NCBI GenBank assembly: GCA_934183305.1
Contig: CAKPSF010000004.1
Location: 43,084 to 107,083 of the forward strand
Reading direction: 5' to 3'
Length of the DNA stretch: 64,000 nt
DNA from: an uncultured Clostridia bacterium
GTDB taxonomy: Bacteria; Bacillota; Clostridia; TANB77; CAG-508
Shown: one piece after another, positions 9,271 to 18,888 of the stretch
Layout: every line of letters begins with the position of its first letter
How positions within the stretch are numbered: the stretch's first letter is position 1
The notes under the pieces: generated by a model
Seen by the model: the letters and a program-made list of their open reading frames with translations, nothing else
Told to the model about the DNA's origin: nothing
Databases searched by the model: none
Translations under genes and position numbers: made by a program

Positions 9271-10176
9271 TTATATTATTGCGTCTACAAATTCTTTGCT
9301 ATTGAATACTTCCATGTCATCAATTCCTTCTCCAACGCCAATAAATTTAACAGGTATTTTATTTTCGTTTACTATTCCAATAACAACTCCACCTTTTGCA
9401 GTTCCGTCTAATTTAGTTAAAACTAAACCTGTTATTGGTGCTACTTCTTTAAACGCTTTTACTTGAGATATTGCATTTTGTCCTGTTGTTGCATCTATAA
9501 CTAATAATACCTCTTTATCTGCATCTGGCATTTCTTTTTCTATAACTCTTTGTATTTTATATAGCTCGTCCATTAGATATTTCTTATTGTGTAATCTTCC
9601 AGCAGTGTCACATATTAACACATCTGCATTTTCTTCCTTTGCTTTTTTTATTGAGTCAAATACAACAGAGGCAGGATCTGCTCCTTCTTCTTTTTTTACT
9701 ATATCGCATCCAACTCTGTTTGACCATATTTCTAGTTGTTCAACAGCTGCTGCTCTAAATGTATCTGCTGCAGACATAACAACCTTTTTTCCACTTTTCT
9801 TTAGGTTGTTTGCAATTTTTCCAATAGAAGTTGTTTTTCCAACACCATTTACTCCTATAACTAAAAGTACAGATGGCTTAGTGTTAAGCTTCAAATCTTT
9901 ATCTGCAACATCTAATGTTTCAATCATTATTTCTCTTAGTTTTTCTTTAACTTCTTCCGCTTCTTTAATATTTTCTTTTTTTACTTTTTCTCTAAGTTTT
10001 GAGATAATTTCTAACGAAGTATCCATTCCTATATCAGACATAATTAATACTTCTTCTAACTCTTCTAGCAAATCTTCGTCAACTTTTCTAAAATTGCTAA
10101 ACACATCATTAAACTTTTCATTTATATTACTTTTAGTCTTACCCAAACCAGCTTTCAATTTATCAAAAAAAACCAT
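9271..10176 (-). CDS. ftsY: Signal recognition particle receptor FtsY
   Basis: The SRP receptor GTPase docks ribosome-SRP complexes at the membrane for co-translational insertion. A helical N-domain is followed by the P-loop GVNGVGKTT (about residues 108-116), DTAGRLHNK (G3), TKLDGTAKGG (G4) and the C-terminal GVGEGIDDMEVF typical of FtsY rather than Ffh. The protein is compact, without the long acidic A-domain. I chose ATG at 10176: AAGGAG lies 8 bp before it, whereas the in-frame GTG at 10185 directly abuts that ribosome site and cannot use it. That gives 301 residues. Confidence 0.96.
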   Translation of the reverse strand: MVFFDKLKAGLGKTKSNINEKFNDVFSNFRKVDEDLLEELEEVLIMSDIGMDTSLEIISKLREKVKKENIKEAEEVKEKLREIMIETLDVADKDLKLNTKPSVLLVIGVNGVGKTTSIGKIANNLKKSGKKVVMSAADTFRAAAVEQLEIWSNRVGCDIVKKEEGADPASVVFDSIKKAKEENADVLICDTAGRLHNKKYLMDELYKIQRVIEKEMPDADKEVLLVIDATTGQNAISQVKAFKEVAPITGLVLTKLDGTAKGGVVIGIVNENKIPVKFIGVGEGIDDMEVFNSKEFVDAII

Positions 10177-10203
10177 ATTTTTCACTCCTTAAACATAATA
10201 TAT

Positions 10204-10232
10204 ATTTTAACATAAATCTAAAAAAAGCACAA
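10204..10232 (-). promoter_or_regulatory. Predicted promoter of ftsY
   Basis: TTGTGC (10232-10227), a 17-bp spacer and TAAAAT (10209-10204) on the minus strand precede ftsY by about 30 bp. Confidence 0.5.
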
Positions 10233-10248
10233 CCTTTGTTTTAGACTT

Positions 10249-10292
10249 AAAAATAGGTTACACTCTCCAAATAATGTGTAACCTATTTTTTT
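10249..10292 (-). terminator. Terminator after acyltransferase gene
   Basis: A long stem (AAATAGGTTACAC and its complement) with a short loop and T run follows the stop at 10298. The stem is nearly symmetric in base content and could stop transcription from either side. Confidence 0.8.
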
Positions 10293-10297
10293 ATTCA

Positions 10298-11413
10298 TTA
10301 AAATACACTGTGTGTGTGTGTGTGTGTGTGTACAGCATCAAGCCTTTCAAGCATCTTCACTATTTCGCTTCTTAAATATTCAATTATGCAACAAACAGCA
10401 TATATTGCTAGACTCATAAAAAATGTTATTATTATGTAATATTTTGAATTCCAAAAAGCATTTAAATGTAACCAATTTTGATATAAAAATCTTGAAACAA
10501 GCGGGTGTTCATGAACAATATATACTGCTAATGTTAGTGGGGCTACTCCTAATATTGTTTTTCTTACATTCTCGTTTTTTATTTTCAAATCCTTAAAAAA
10601 CATAAATAAACAAATGCTTTGTAATGTTACAGTTATTGAATTATATTCATAAAATATATCTGATATCCAAATTGCATTACTATTTACCTTTGGTAAAGTA
10701 ATTTTTAATACAAATATTAATAATGAACAAACAATATATATTATTAGATAATAAAATTTATTGCATTCATTTTTATAATATCTTCTTATGTAGCCACCTA
10801 TAAAATATAAATTTATAAACCAAATTATTCCATATCCCTTAGTGTTGTCTATAACATCAAATCCAAATCTATTTAATATCCAAGATATAAATGAAATTGT
10901 GCATAAAATTCCAATTAAAAATTGCATTTTTCTTTTATCTGTATATTTAAAAATTAAGTTTAAATATGGTACTAATAAATATAAAATAATATAACAAGTA
11001 ATAAACCAATATGTCTTAAAACTTACTGGAAATATGCACTTTAAATACTGTCTAATACTTAAGACATCCTTAGTAATTACAGTATATAAAATAGTAATAA
11101 CAAGACTATAAGATATTACTTGTAAAACAAGGCTATATATTTTTGTTTTTTTGAATTCTGAATCTACCAAAAAATATCCGCTAATTAATACAAAACAATT
11201 TACCGCAACAATTGAAAATGCTTCTACTAACCATACTAATTTATAATTTAAAGTATTAGCTAAAGAATTATTGAATAATATTCCACCCTTAAGATTAAAA
11301 TGTAAAAGTAATACCATAAACATTATTAATATTCTTAACAGTTCAATTCCTTCGCTTCTTGTATTTTTAGTTTTTATCAAAGCTTTTTCATTTACTACTT
11401 CTTTAATCTTCAT
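10298..11413 (-). CDS. Membrane acyltransferase (Acyl_transf_3 family) with repeat-encoded tail
   Basis: The 371-residue protein has about ten membrane segments and the acyltransferase-3 (PF01757) N-terminal pattern: ELLRILIMFMVLLLHF with the conserved histidine, then ISGYFLV. Such enzymes O-acylate wall polymers, exopolysaccharides or lipid-linked sugars. The last residues are a His-Thr repeat (HTHTHTH then SVF) encoded by an 11-unit TG dinucleotide tract. Loss or gain of a repeat unit changes the frame and C-terminus, so the tail length may vary between cells. It is the last gene of the polA operon, 2 bp after a GT39-like gene. Confidence 0.85.
   Translation of the reverse strand: MKIKEVVNEKALIKTKNTRSEGIELLRILIMFMVLLLHFNLKGGILFNNSLANTLNYKLVWLVEAFSIVAVNCFVLISGYFLVDSEFKKTKIYSLVLQVISYSLVITILYTVITKDVLSIRQYLKCIFPVSFKTYWFITCYIILYLLVPYLNLIFKYTDKRKMQFLIGILCTISFISWILNRFGFDVIDNTKGYGIIWFINLYFIGGYIRRYYKNECNKFYYLIIYIVCSLLIFVLKITLPKVNSNAIWISDIFYEYNSITVTLQSICLFMFFKDLKIKNENVRKTILGVAPLTLAVYIVHEHPLVSRFLYQNWLHLNAFWNSKYYIIITFFMSLAIYAVCCIIEYLRSEIVKMLERLDAVHTHTHTHSVF
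10309..10330. repeat. (TG)11 microsatellite inside a coding region
   Basis: Eleven perfect TG units lie in the 3' end of the acyltransferase gene, just before its stop and terminator. Dinucleotide slippage would change the reading frame of only the last few residues. Confidence 0.95.
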
Positions 11414-11415
11414 TA

Positions 11416-12891
11416 TTATTGTACTCTTTCTACTAAGGTTATATTATATATATAGTTTTGATATTTTTGTTCGAAATTTTCTGTGCTAATAAATTTAAAT
11501 TCGTCATTATTAAATAATTCATTATAAAATCCATTGTCTTGTGAGTCTATTATCCATACTCTGCCAGTGCAGTATTGTAAAAAGTCTGTTGTTATCCATG
11601 TCTCCATTTGTGGTGCCCAACATTTATACGCTTCTTCAACTCCCCAATTTGCACCATTATAGAAATATTGTTTGTTATTTAAAAAGTTAGATGCAATTAT
11701 TGAACCATTTCCTATATTACTATAAACAATAACATCATCTTTTTGTATATTTTCTTGTAAATATTTTATTTCATCTGTATTGCCTTTTGCATAATTATCT
11801 TGAATTTGTATTATATTATTTGTAGTTCCTAAAGCAATTGTAATAGTAATAATTAAACCTAATATATATTTATTTTTTGATTTTGCAAGTATATTGCTAA
11901 GTACAAATATGTATAAACCAGTTATTACAAATAAGTATCTGTAATATAAAATATTGGTTTTAACTAAATATTTTAATAAAAATGCTGCTAGAAAAACAGA
12001 TACATAAACTAATGTTGCAAATTTAACTGCTTTATAGTTGTTTTCTTTTTTAGTTTTAAAAAATACTACTGCCAAATAAATAAATAATAAAACATTAACA
12101 GTAAATCCTATTGCAAGTATACCAGTTGAATTGCGAGTTCCATTCATTTGGCAACCAATTAATTCAAATATAGTATCAGGAAATTCAAATCCAATCCAAA
12201 ATCCTTTTGAGACATGAGAAATTTGAGATATTAAGTACATTAACCAAGGTATATACGCAATAACTTGTATAATTCCAAGTACAACAATGCATTTTAATTC
12301 TTTAAACTTCTTGTTTTTAATAAAACTAATAAACAAAAATAAATTAATTAAACCAGCTGCCATTAATCCATAATAGTGTATGTATAAACTTGCTAAGCTA
12401 GTTAAAAAGAATATTATCCAATTCTTAGCAGAAGCATCTCCATTGTATATTCTATATGCATATATTGAAAGCAATGTAACAAATACAATTGCCCAAGAAT
12501 ACATTCTTATTTGGTTAGCATATACTGCCATCATAGGCAAAAAATATGAGAAGAAAGAAAATAGTAATCCTGTTTTTTCTCCAAAGTCTTTTCTAATATG
12601 CGTATAACCCAATAATCCTAAAACAGCAATTGCTAAAGCTGAAAATATTCTATATGCTAATATTGATCCACCTGTTAATATATTAACAATTCTTAACATC
12701 CAATAATATAAAACTGGATGTACATCGTGTCCTCCTATTTTCCATATGTCTATAAAGCTTTGATTTGCAATTCCCACTGAATATGCCTCATCAAACCAAA
12801 GTGTTGTATGAAATATACTTAAAGAAATAAATATAGTTCCTAAAATCATTAGTATAATATGTAATGTTTTAAGTGATATCTTCTTTTTCAT
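11416..12891 (-). CDS. GT39-like membrane glycosyltransferase
   Basis: The 491-residue polytopic protein has the GT-C (PMT_2/family 39) signature near the N-terminus: TTLWFDEAYSVGIA, with the catalytic acidic pair, followed by HDVHPVLYYWMLRI. A polyprenyl-phosphate-sugar donor and an extracytoplasmic acceptor are usual for the family. About ten hydrophobic helices are followed by a C-terminal soluble domain. The start overlaps the upstream acyltransferase by 23 bp and the stop is 2 bp before the downstream acyltransferase, so sugar transfer and O-acylation of one polymer are probably linked. Confidence 0.85.
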   Translation of the reverse strand: MKKKISLKTLHIILMILGTIFISLSIFHTTLWFDEAYSVGIANQSFIDIWKIGGHDVHPVLYYWMLRIVNILTGGSILAYRIFSALAIAVLGLLGYTHIRKDFGEKTGLLFSFFSYFLPMMAVYANQIRMYSWAIVFVTLLSIYAYRIYNGDASAKNWIIFFLTSLASLYIHYYGLMAAGLINLFLFISFIKNKKFKELKCIVVLGIIQVIAYIPWLMYLISQISHVSKGFWIGFEFPDTIFELIGCQMNGTRNSTGILAIGFTVNVLLFIYLAVVFFKTKKENNYKAVKFATLVYVSVFLAAFLLKYLVKTNILYYRYLFVITGLYIFVLSNILAKSKNKYILGLIITITIALGTTNNIIQIQDNYAKGNTDEIKYLQENIQKDDVIVYSNIGNGSIIASNFLNNKQYFYNGANWGVEEAYKCWAPQMETWITTDFLQYCTGRVWIIDSQDNGFYNELFNNDEFKFISTENFEQKYQNYIYNITLVERVQ

Positions 12892-13954
12892 TGTTTTCTC
12901 CTTCTTTTATTAATTCTATTTTATAATTATTTATTCTTTTTGATAAGAAATTATTAATCCAGTTATATAATTTATTTTCTGCTACGTAATAAATAATGCC
13001 AGCTAATATTAAGTCAATTATAAATACTATTAAAAATGTTATTATTTCAACTATATATGGATTATTGATTATATTATTGTTTTTAAAAAACAACACAATA
13101 TATCCACTAAACAAAGTATTAACTAACCCATGTGTTACAAATAAAGAATAACTTATCTTTTTTAGTTTTTTTAGTTTATTCCAATTAAAGAATTTTTGAA
13201 GTTTTGGCATACAGTATATAGTTATCAAAATTAAGCTTGAAGCTATTGAATCTCTTAAATATATTTTTTTAATTTCTTCCCCTCGTGGAAGCCACCATAT
13301 AAGAGGTATTATAAATATTAGATACCAGTGTTTATATAACTTCTTTTCTTTTATATATTCACATAAATGGTAAGTAAATCCTCCTATTACAGTTGCCAGA
13401 ATCCATATTCTATCCATGTAATATAGTAATATCATAAATGGTATATATAGAAGCGGAAAATATTTTCTATTTGAAAACAAATATGTTAGTAATGCAACAA
13501 AGACATTTCCTAAAAAGAAGTCTATTATATATTCTAAATGCACATTTATACCATTATTGCCTAGCCATAATGCCCCATTTAAATATGTAGATAAGGAAAT
13601 TTTTGTTCCCATAATTAATCTAATTATAGTATAAATACTACAAGTAACAAAAGCTGGCAACATTAATCTTAAATATCTCGAAAATAAGAATTTTCCAAAA
13701 TCTACAGCTTTTCTATAAAACTTTTTTGCTACTAACCATCCACTTATTATACACATCATAGATACAGCATATTTTCCTGTAATTCCATAAAATATATAGT
13801 ATAACCATGATGTGTTATTGTATAAATAATTTCCTAATATGTTCTCATTATAATAATGAGAAAAACACTGATAATTAAAATGTGCAAAAACTATCCAAAC
13901 AACTGCAATAAATCTTAATGTATTTAAAAATTCAAATTGTTTTTTCTTTTCCAT
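12869..13954 (-). CDS. Membrane acyltransferase (Acyl_transf_3 family)
   Basis: The 361-residue integral membrane protein has FLNTLRFIAVVWIVFAHF at the N-terminus with the family's conserved histidine and IISGWLVAKKFYRK, the usual SG(F/Y/W) motif. It has about ten transmembrane segments. It probably acylates the same envelope glycan handled by the overlapping GT39-like gene. Substrate unknown. It follows the lytic transglycosylase by 50 bp. Confidence 0.85.
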   Translation of the reverse strand: MEKKKQFEFLNTLRFIAVVWIVFAHFNYQCFSHYYNENILGNYLYNNTSWLYYIFYGITGKYAVSMMCIISGWLVAKKFYRKAVDFGKFLFSRYLRLMLPAFVTCSIYTIIRLIMGTKISLSTYLNGALWLGNNGINVHLEYIIDFFLGNVFVALLTYLFSNRKYFPLLYIPFMILLYYMDRIWILATVIGGFTYHLCEYIKEKKLYKHWYLIFIIPLIWWLPRGEEIKKIYLRDSIASSLILITIYCMPKLQKFFNWNKLKKLKKISYSLFVTHGLVNTLFSGYIVLFFKNNNIINNPYIVEIITFLIVFIIDLILAGIIYYVAENKLYNWINNFLSKRINNYKIELIKEGENNEKEDIT

Positions 13955-14004
13955 TATTACTCCTCTTGGTATATTTAAAAATCGTGTTGTATTATATCAT
14001 AAGT

Positions 14005-14562
14005 TTAATTATTGTACAATTTTCTGTACTTTTCATAATTGTTTATTATTTTTCTTACATACATATTTGTTTCTTTAAAAGGAATATTTTCAATATCTGT
14101 TCCATCTTCTTTAATTGTTCCGTTTGAAATCCATTTTTGAACATTTCCTAATCCGGCATTATATGCAGTAAATGCTAAAATATAGTTCTGATTAAATTTA
14201 TCTAATAGCGTCCTGAAATAGCTTAGTCCTAATAATATATTCTTTTCCGGATTTAATAATGTTTCATTTGTGTATTCAATATTCAACTTTTCTGCTTGTT
14301 CTTTTGCTGTATTATCCATTAGTTGCATTAATCCAACAGCTCCGCTCTTAGATATTACTTCTTCTTTAAAATTACTTTCTGTTTTTATTATTGCATAAGA
14401 AAGCATTGGATCAATATTTAATTCATTTGAATATTTGGTCACGTATTCTTCATATTTTATAGGATATAAATGTTTTAATATTATATTTTCTATATTAAAA
14501 ATTTTATAAATAGCTATTAATATTATGATAATTATTAATAATATAAGTATCTTCTTTTTCAA
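14005..14562 (-). CDS. Lytic transglycosylase (SLT domain), membrane anchored
   Basis: The 185-residue protein has an N-terminal signal anchor (about residues 4-22) and a Slt/LysM-type goose lysozyme fold: catalytic glutamate in YAIIKTESNFKEE, then SGAVGLMQLM, and FTAYNAGLGNVQKWI. These are the three hallmark SLT motifs. It cleaves peptidoglycan glycan strands outside the membrane, forming anhydro-muramoyl ends. It lies 13 bp behind polA. The short length implies a catalytic domain only, with no separate wall-binding domain. Confidence 0.9.
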   Translation of the reverse strand: MKKKILILLIIIIILIAIYKIFNIENIILKHLYPIKYEEYVTKYSNELNIDPMLSYAIIKTESNFKEEVISKSGAVGLMQLMDNTAKEQAEKLNIEYTNETLLNPEKNILLGLSYFRTLLDKFNQNYILAFTAYNAGLGNVQKWISNGTIKEDGTDIENIPFKETNMYVRKIINNYEKYRKLYNN

Positions 14563-14575
14563 AACGCTCTCCTAA

Positions 14576-17281
14576 CTATTTTGTTTCATACCAATTGTTT
14601 GCTTCTGATAATTCAACCTTTAATGGTATTTTTAATTTCATTGCATTTTCCATTGAATTTTTAAGCATTTCTTTCACTTCTTCTTTTTCTTCTACTTTCA
14701 CTTGTAACAATAGTTCATCATGTATTTGTAAAAGAATTTTAGATTCAAGATTTTTTTCTTTTAATTGTTTATAAAGATTAATCATTGCAATTTTCATTAT
14801 ATCTGCTGCCGTTCCTTGAATTGGAGTATTCATAGCAACTCTTGCTCCAAATTGTCTTACCATAAAGTTATTAGAATTTATCTCTGGAATATATCTTCTT
14901 CTATTAAACAATGTTTCTACATATCCATTTTCCTTTGCAAATTCTTTTATATTCTCCATAAATTCTTTTATTTTTATATATTTATTTAAATATTGTTCAA
15001 TATATTCTTTTGCTCTCTTTCTTCCAATACCCAATTCTTCGCCTAATCCATAGTCACTTATTCCATATACAATTCCAAAGTTTACTGCTTTGGCATCTGT
15101 TCTTTGTTTTGCAGTTACCTCATCTAGTGGCACATCGAATACTCTTGAAGCGGTTTGTTTATGAATGTCCTCGTTATTATTAAAAGCATTTATCATATTT
15201 TCGTCTCCAGTTATATGTGCCAATACTCTAAGTTCTATTTGAGAATAATCAGCATCAACAAACGTAAAACCTTCTTGAGGTTTAAACACTTTTCTAATTT
15301 GTTTTCCCAAATCAAATCTAGTTGGAATATTTTGTACATTAGGATCACTACTGCTTATTCTTCCTGTTGCAGTAACAGTTTGATGAAAATATGAGTGAAT
15401 TTTCCCGTCATTTTCATTTATATACGGAATTAACCCTTCAACATATGTTGAGTTTAATTTTACTACTTGCCTATAATCAAGTATTTTTTCAACAATTTCA
15501 TGTTCATTTTTTAATTTTTCTAAAACCTCTACATCTGTTGAATATCCATTTTTATTCTTTTTAATTGCTGGAAGTCTTAGTTTGTCAAATAATATATTTC
15601 CTAGTTGTTTTGGCGAATTAATATTAAATTCTTCACCAGCTAGTTTGTATATTTCTTTTGTTATTTTTTCTATTTCTGTTTTTAGCGTTTTTCCATAATC
15701 TATAAGTTCATTTTTATCTAAGTATATGCCTTGATATTGCATATCTGCCAATACTTCTACTAAAGGCATTTCTATATTATTAAATAGTTCTAATTGATTT
15801 GTTTCTTTTAGTTTTTCTAAAGTTTTCAAATATACATTGCTAATTACATATGCGTTGATGCATGCTTTGTCAGCATAATCTTCAGCCTCATCTTTAGCTG
15901 TATCATCAAATAAATTTATTTGTTTTTCTTCTTTATTATTATATTCATTTATATCTAGTTTTAAATAATCTATGGCTAATTTTTCTATATTATATTTATT
16001 TTCTATTGGATTTATTATATATGCAGCTATTTCAATATCATAATAAAAGCCTGTTGCATTAATGCCACATTCTTTAAGCAATATATAGTCTATTTTTTGT
16101 TTGTATCCAATTTTTTTGATATTAATATCTTCAAAAATTCTTTTGAACATTTGTATTTTATTGTTATTTAATGAAATATAATAGCATAGATTTTCCTTAG
16201 TATTAAATATACTAATTCCCTTTATTTTTTGTTTTATTATACTCTTAACTTGGCTTTCTTCTGCTTTATCTATATAATATATAATTTCTTTGTTTTCTTT
16301 TATTGTCTTTATTATTTCTTCTATTTCTTCTTCTTTTGAAATTATTTTTTTATTAAACAAATCTGTATTATCTACAATTTTTTTTTCTTCTTGCATATTA
16401 AATCTATCTATAAATCTATTAAATCTTAGATATGAAAACAAATTATATACATCTGTTTTATTCCATTCTTTAACCTTTAGGTCTTCTATGCTTTCCTCTA
16501 TTGGTGCATTTGTGTCAATTTCTCCTAGTTTTCTTGAAAGATATGCTAAATCTTTATTATCTAATATCTTTTCTTTTAATTTTCCTTTTATATCAATTAA
16601 CACCTCATTGTTTTCAACTTCATTATATAAATTATCTAAGGTTTTATAATGTCTAATTAAACTTAATGCCGTTTTTTCTCCTACTCCAGGAATTCCAGGA
16701 ATATTATCTGAAGTATCTCCCATTAATGCTTTAACTTCTATTAATTCCTTAGGTTCAATTCCATATTCTTCTATTACTCTATTTTTATCGTAATCTTCAT
16801 TTTCAGTTTTTCCCATTTTGGTCCTTGGAATTCTTACTGTAATTTTATCACTAGTAAGCTGAAAAGTATCTCTATCCCCTGAAAGTATTGTTACATCTAG
16901 GCCTTCTTTTTCGCCTTTTTTAGCTAATGTTCCAAGGATATCATCTCCTTCATATCCTTCTTTTTCTATTATTTTTATATTCATAGCTTTTAATATATTT
17001 TTAATAATAGGCATTTGAGTAGCAAGCTCATCTGGCATTCCATGACGATTTGCTTTATACCCCTCATACATTTTATGTCTTTGGGTTGGTCCTTTTAAAT
17101 CAAATGCAACTGCAATATATTCAGGATTTAAATCTTCTTCTATTTTAAATAAAATTGCTAAAAATCCATACACTGCATTTGTATATGTTCCATCTGAAGT
17201 CGTAAGCATTTTATTTCCCATAATTCCATAAAAAGCTCTATTCATTATACTATTTCCATCAATTAAAACTAATCTAGGCAT
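14576..17281 (-). CDS. polA: DNA polymerase I
   Basis: The 901-residue protein carries an N-terminal 5'-nuclease domain (LIDGNSIMNRAFYG; GEKTALSLI helix-hairpin-helix), a middle 3'-5' exonuclease-like domain that looks degenerate (the expected acidic motifs are not evident), and a family A polymerase domain with motif A DADYSQIELRVLAH, motif B RTDAKAVNFGIVYG and motif C QIHDELLLQV. It acts in repair and Okazaki fragment processing. It is the first gene of an operon ending in envelope genes. The loss of proofreading residues, if real, is common in Firmicutes PolA. Confidence 0.97.
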   Translation of the reverse strand: MPRLVLIDGNSIMNRAFYGIMGNKMLTTSDGTYTNAVYGFLAILFKIEEDLNPEYIAVAFDLKGPTQRHKMYEGYKANRHGMPDELATQMPIIKNILKAMNIKIIEKEGYEGDDILGTLAKKGEKEGLDVTILSGDRDTFQLTSDKITVRIPRTKMGKTENEDYDKNRVIEEYGIEPKELIEVKALMGDTSDNIPGIPGVGEKTALSLIRHYKTLDNLYNEVENNEVLIDIKGKLKEKILDNKDLAYLSRKLGEIDTNAPIEESIEDLKVKEWNKTDVYNLFSYLRFNRFIDRFNMQEEKKIVDNTDLFNKKIISKEEEIEEIIKTIKENKEIIYYIDKAEESQVKSIIKQKIKGISIFNTKENLCYYISLNNNKIQMFKRIFEDINIKKIGYKQKIDYILLKECGINATGFYYDIEIAAYIINPIENKYNIEKLAIDYLKLDINEYNNKEEKQINLFDDTAKDEAEDYADKACINAYVISNVYLKTLEKLKETNQLELFNNIEMPLVEVLADMQYQGIYLDKNELIDYGKTLKTEIEKITKEIYKLAGEEFNINSPKQLGNILFDKLRLPAIKKNKNGYSTDVEVLEKLKNEHEIVEKILDYRQVVKLNSTYVEGLIPYINENDGKIHSYFHQTVTATGRISSSDPNVQNIPTRFDLGKQIRKVFKPQEGFTFVDADYSQIELRVLAHITGDENMINAFNNNEDIHKQTASRVFDVPLDEVTAKQRTDAKAVNFGIVYGISDYGLGEELGIGRKRAKEYIEQYLNKYIKIKEFMENIKEFAKENGYVETLFNRRRYIPEINSNNFMVRQFGARVAMNTPIQGTAADIMKIAMINLYKQLKEKNLESKILLQIHDELLLQVKVEEKEEVKEMLKNSMENAMKLKIPLKVELSEANNWYETK

Positions 17282-17354
17282 TACTTTTCTCCTTTTAGTT
17301 GTATTGTTTTTCTTAATATATCATAATATTAATTTTTTTTCCATATAAATAAAT

Positions 17355-17385
17355 AAAAGATATAGAAAAATCTTCTATATCTTTT
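17355..17385 (-). terminator. Terminator after FtsX-like gene fragment
   Basis: The 13-bp stem AAAAGATATAGAA / TTCTATATCTTTT has a 5-base loop and follows the stop at 17399. Confidence 0.7.
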
Positions 17386-17398
17386 ATATTTGTTTTCA

Positions 17399-18117
17399 TT
17401 ATTCATTTCCTTTTAAGCTTGTAACCATATCAATGTTTTTAACTTTTCTAGATAATACTTTATTAACTATTACTGAAACAATATAGCTTCCAAATGCTGC
17501 ATATACGTATGATAAAGTATTTACTTTCGCAATGAAATCATAATTTTCACCTAATGCAGAGCCAAATATATATTTAAGCATTAAACTTCCAAGTGGTAAT
17601 CCTATTAAAATTCCTATAATAGAAAGCCATAAATTTTGTTTTACAAATATCTTTTTGATTTGTTTACTCTTAAATCCTAATACTTTTAATGTTGCAAATT
17701 GATATTGTTTTTCGCTAAATGATAATATTCCTAAGTTATATATAATTACTGCTGAAAGCACTCCTGATACAACTACAAGTAAAGATACCATCGTTCTAAC
17801 AGTTTTTAGCATATTGTTTATTCCATCTTTTAAATTGCTTATACTTTGAATTGTATTTACTCCATCAAAATTTTTAACATTGCTTAAATCTTCATTTGTG
17901 TACAATGAGTCTGCTTTATATTCTAATCCAAGGCTTTCATAACATCTTCTTGTTATATTTAAATTTTGATTTTGTGGATCACGATTCAATCCAACAATTT
18001 TGCATGTATACCAGTCATCGTCTCCAAATATATGAAATTTAATTTCGTCTCCAACTTTCAAATTCCATTTATCTGCAAGTTTTTCAGTAAGATATATTCC
18101 ATCATCATTATTGCACA
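17399..18117 (-). pseudogene. 3' fragment of an ABC-exporter permease (FtsX/MacB-like)
   Basis: About 240 residues of permease C-terminus remain: an extracytoplasmic segment (LTEKLADKWNLKVGDEI), then three hydrophobic helices and the FtsX-domain hallmark FATLKVLGFKSKQIKKIF. Homology continues upstream of the only possible start (TTG at 18061, no ribosome site) to about 18116, where a stop in frame and unrelated sequence begin. The N-terminal helices and presumably the ATPase partner are missing. The gene is broken at the same point as the TetR fragment on the other strand. No CGG codon is involved, so this is a deletion rather than one of the frameshift genes. Confidence 0.75.
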
Positions 18118-18289
18118 GATTTTAATAGATAATGGTTTAAATTCTGAAAATTTAAAAGAAAAGGTTCATACTTCAATAAATATGATAGATAACTTATGCC
18201 ATGAGGTCGTTTATCATAAACATGCAGAATTAGATTACAAAAAAATGATTGATATTGTAATATCAACCATTTCTTATATGTTGTTATAA
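18113..18289 (+). pseudogene. 3' fragment of a TetR-like regulator
   Basis: Fifty-eight codons encode AQILIDNGLNSENLKEK and NLCHEVVYHKHAELDY, which look like the C-terminal ligand domain of a TetR/AcrR regulator; no DNA-binding helix-turn-helix and no start codon remain. It points away from the permease fragment. The parent arrangement was probably a divergent regulator-exporter pair whose shared promoter and both 5' ends were lost in one deletion. Family assignment is from memory of similar C-termini, so moderate confidence. Confidence 0.5.
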
Positions 18290-18306
18290 TTTAAATTTTT
18301 TAATTA

Positions 18307-18870
18307 TTAATTTGGTAATTTTTCTTTATCTTTCATAATTTGTTTACTGTATCTGTCTTCCTCCGAAAAAATACATCCGCAATATTTTTGCATATACAGT
18401 CCAAGTTCTCTTGCTTTAGCTTGTCCCTCTCTAAATCCTACTCTAAAATCTCTATACAAAAATTGTATATCGTATTTTTGTGCTAGTTGCTCACAAAGTT
18501 TCTTTAATTCTTCATGTTTTTGATATGGGCTTACAAATAAAGTGCTTGTAAAAGCATCATACCCATTTTCTTTTGCATATTGAACTGTTTTTTCTAATCT
18601 AACCTTATAGCAATAGTTTACGCATCTATTTTCCAAGTCATTTATTACGTTTTTGCAAAAATTATCTAGACCATATTCTTCATTAAATATAGCTTGTACA
18701 TTTATCATTTTTGAATATTCTTTTAGAGTGTCTCTTCTTGTTTTATATTCTATATATGGATGTATATTAGGATTATACCAATATAATACTGGTTCTATCC
18801 CATCATTTCTTAAACTTTCTATACAGTACACACTACAAGGTGCACAACATGTATGCATTAATAATTTCAT
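18307..18870 (-). CDS. queH: Epoxyqueuosine reductase QueH
   Basis: The 187-residue protein is the non-B12 epoxyqueuosine reductase (DUF208) that performs the last step of queuosine synthesis in tRNA. It has the paired-cysteine motif HTCCAPCSVYC near the N-terminus, YWYNPNIHP, and a second cysteine cluster QKYCGCIFSEEDRY near the C-terminus; these cysteines bind the iron-sulfur cluster and metals. Length is normal. It is the last gene of the ruvB-glycosyltransferase operon, 18 bp behind a frameshift-containing glycosyltransferase. Confidence 0.93.
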   Translation of the reverse strand: MKLLMHTCCAPCSVYCIESLRNDGIEPVLYWYNPNIHPYIEYKTRRDTLKEYSKMINVQAIFNEEYGLDNFCKNVINDLENRCVNYCYKVRLEKTVQYAKENGYDAFTSTLFVSPYQKHEELKKLCEQLAQKYDIQFLYRDFRVGFREGQAKARELGLYMQKYCGCIFSEEDRYSKQIMKDKEKLPN

Positions 18871-18888
18871 TCTTATTCCCCTATAATA

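Noticed and set aside
10183..10185. GTG start for ftsY
   Set aside because: It abuts its only ribosome site; ATG 10176 has proper spacing.
9587..10192. Plus-strand 201-codon open frame opposite ftsY and other long opposite-strand frames
   Set aside because: They are shadows of conserved minus-strand genes, have serine/phenylalanine-rich AT-driven composition and lack ribosome sites.
10298..10330. His-Thr tail as a metal-binding domain
   Set aside because: It is simply what the TG repeat encodes in this frame; no supporting context.
17399..18061. FtsX-like gene as another CGG frameshift case
   Set aside because: No in-frame CGG at its broken end; sequence beyond the break is unrelated.
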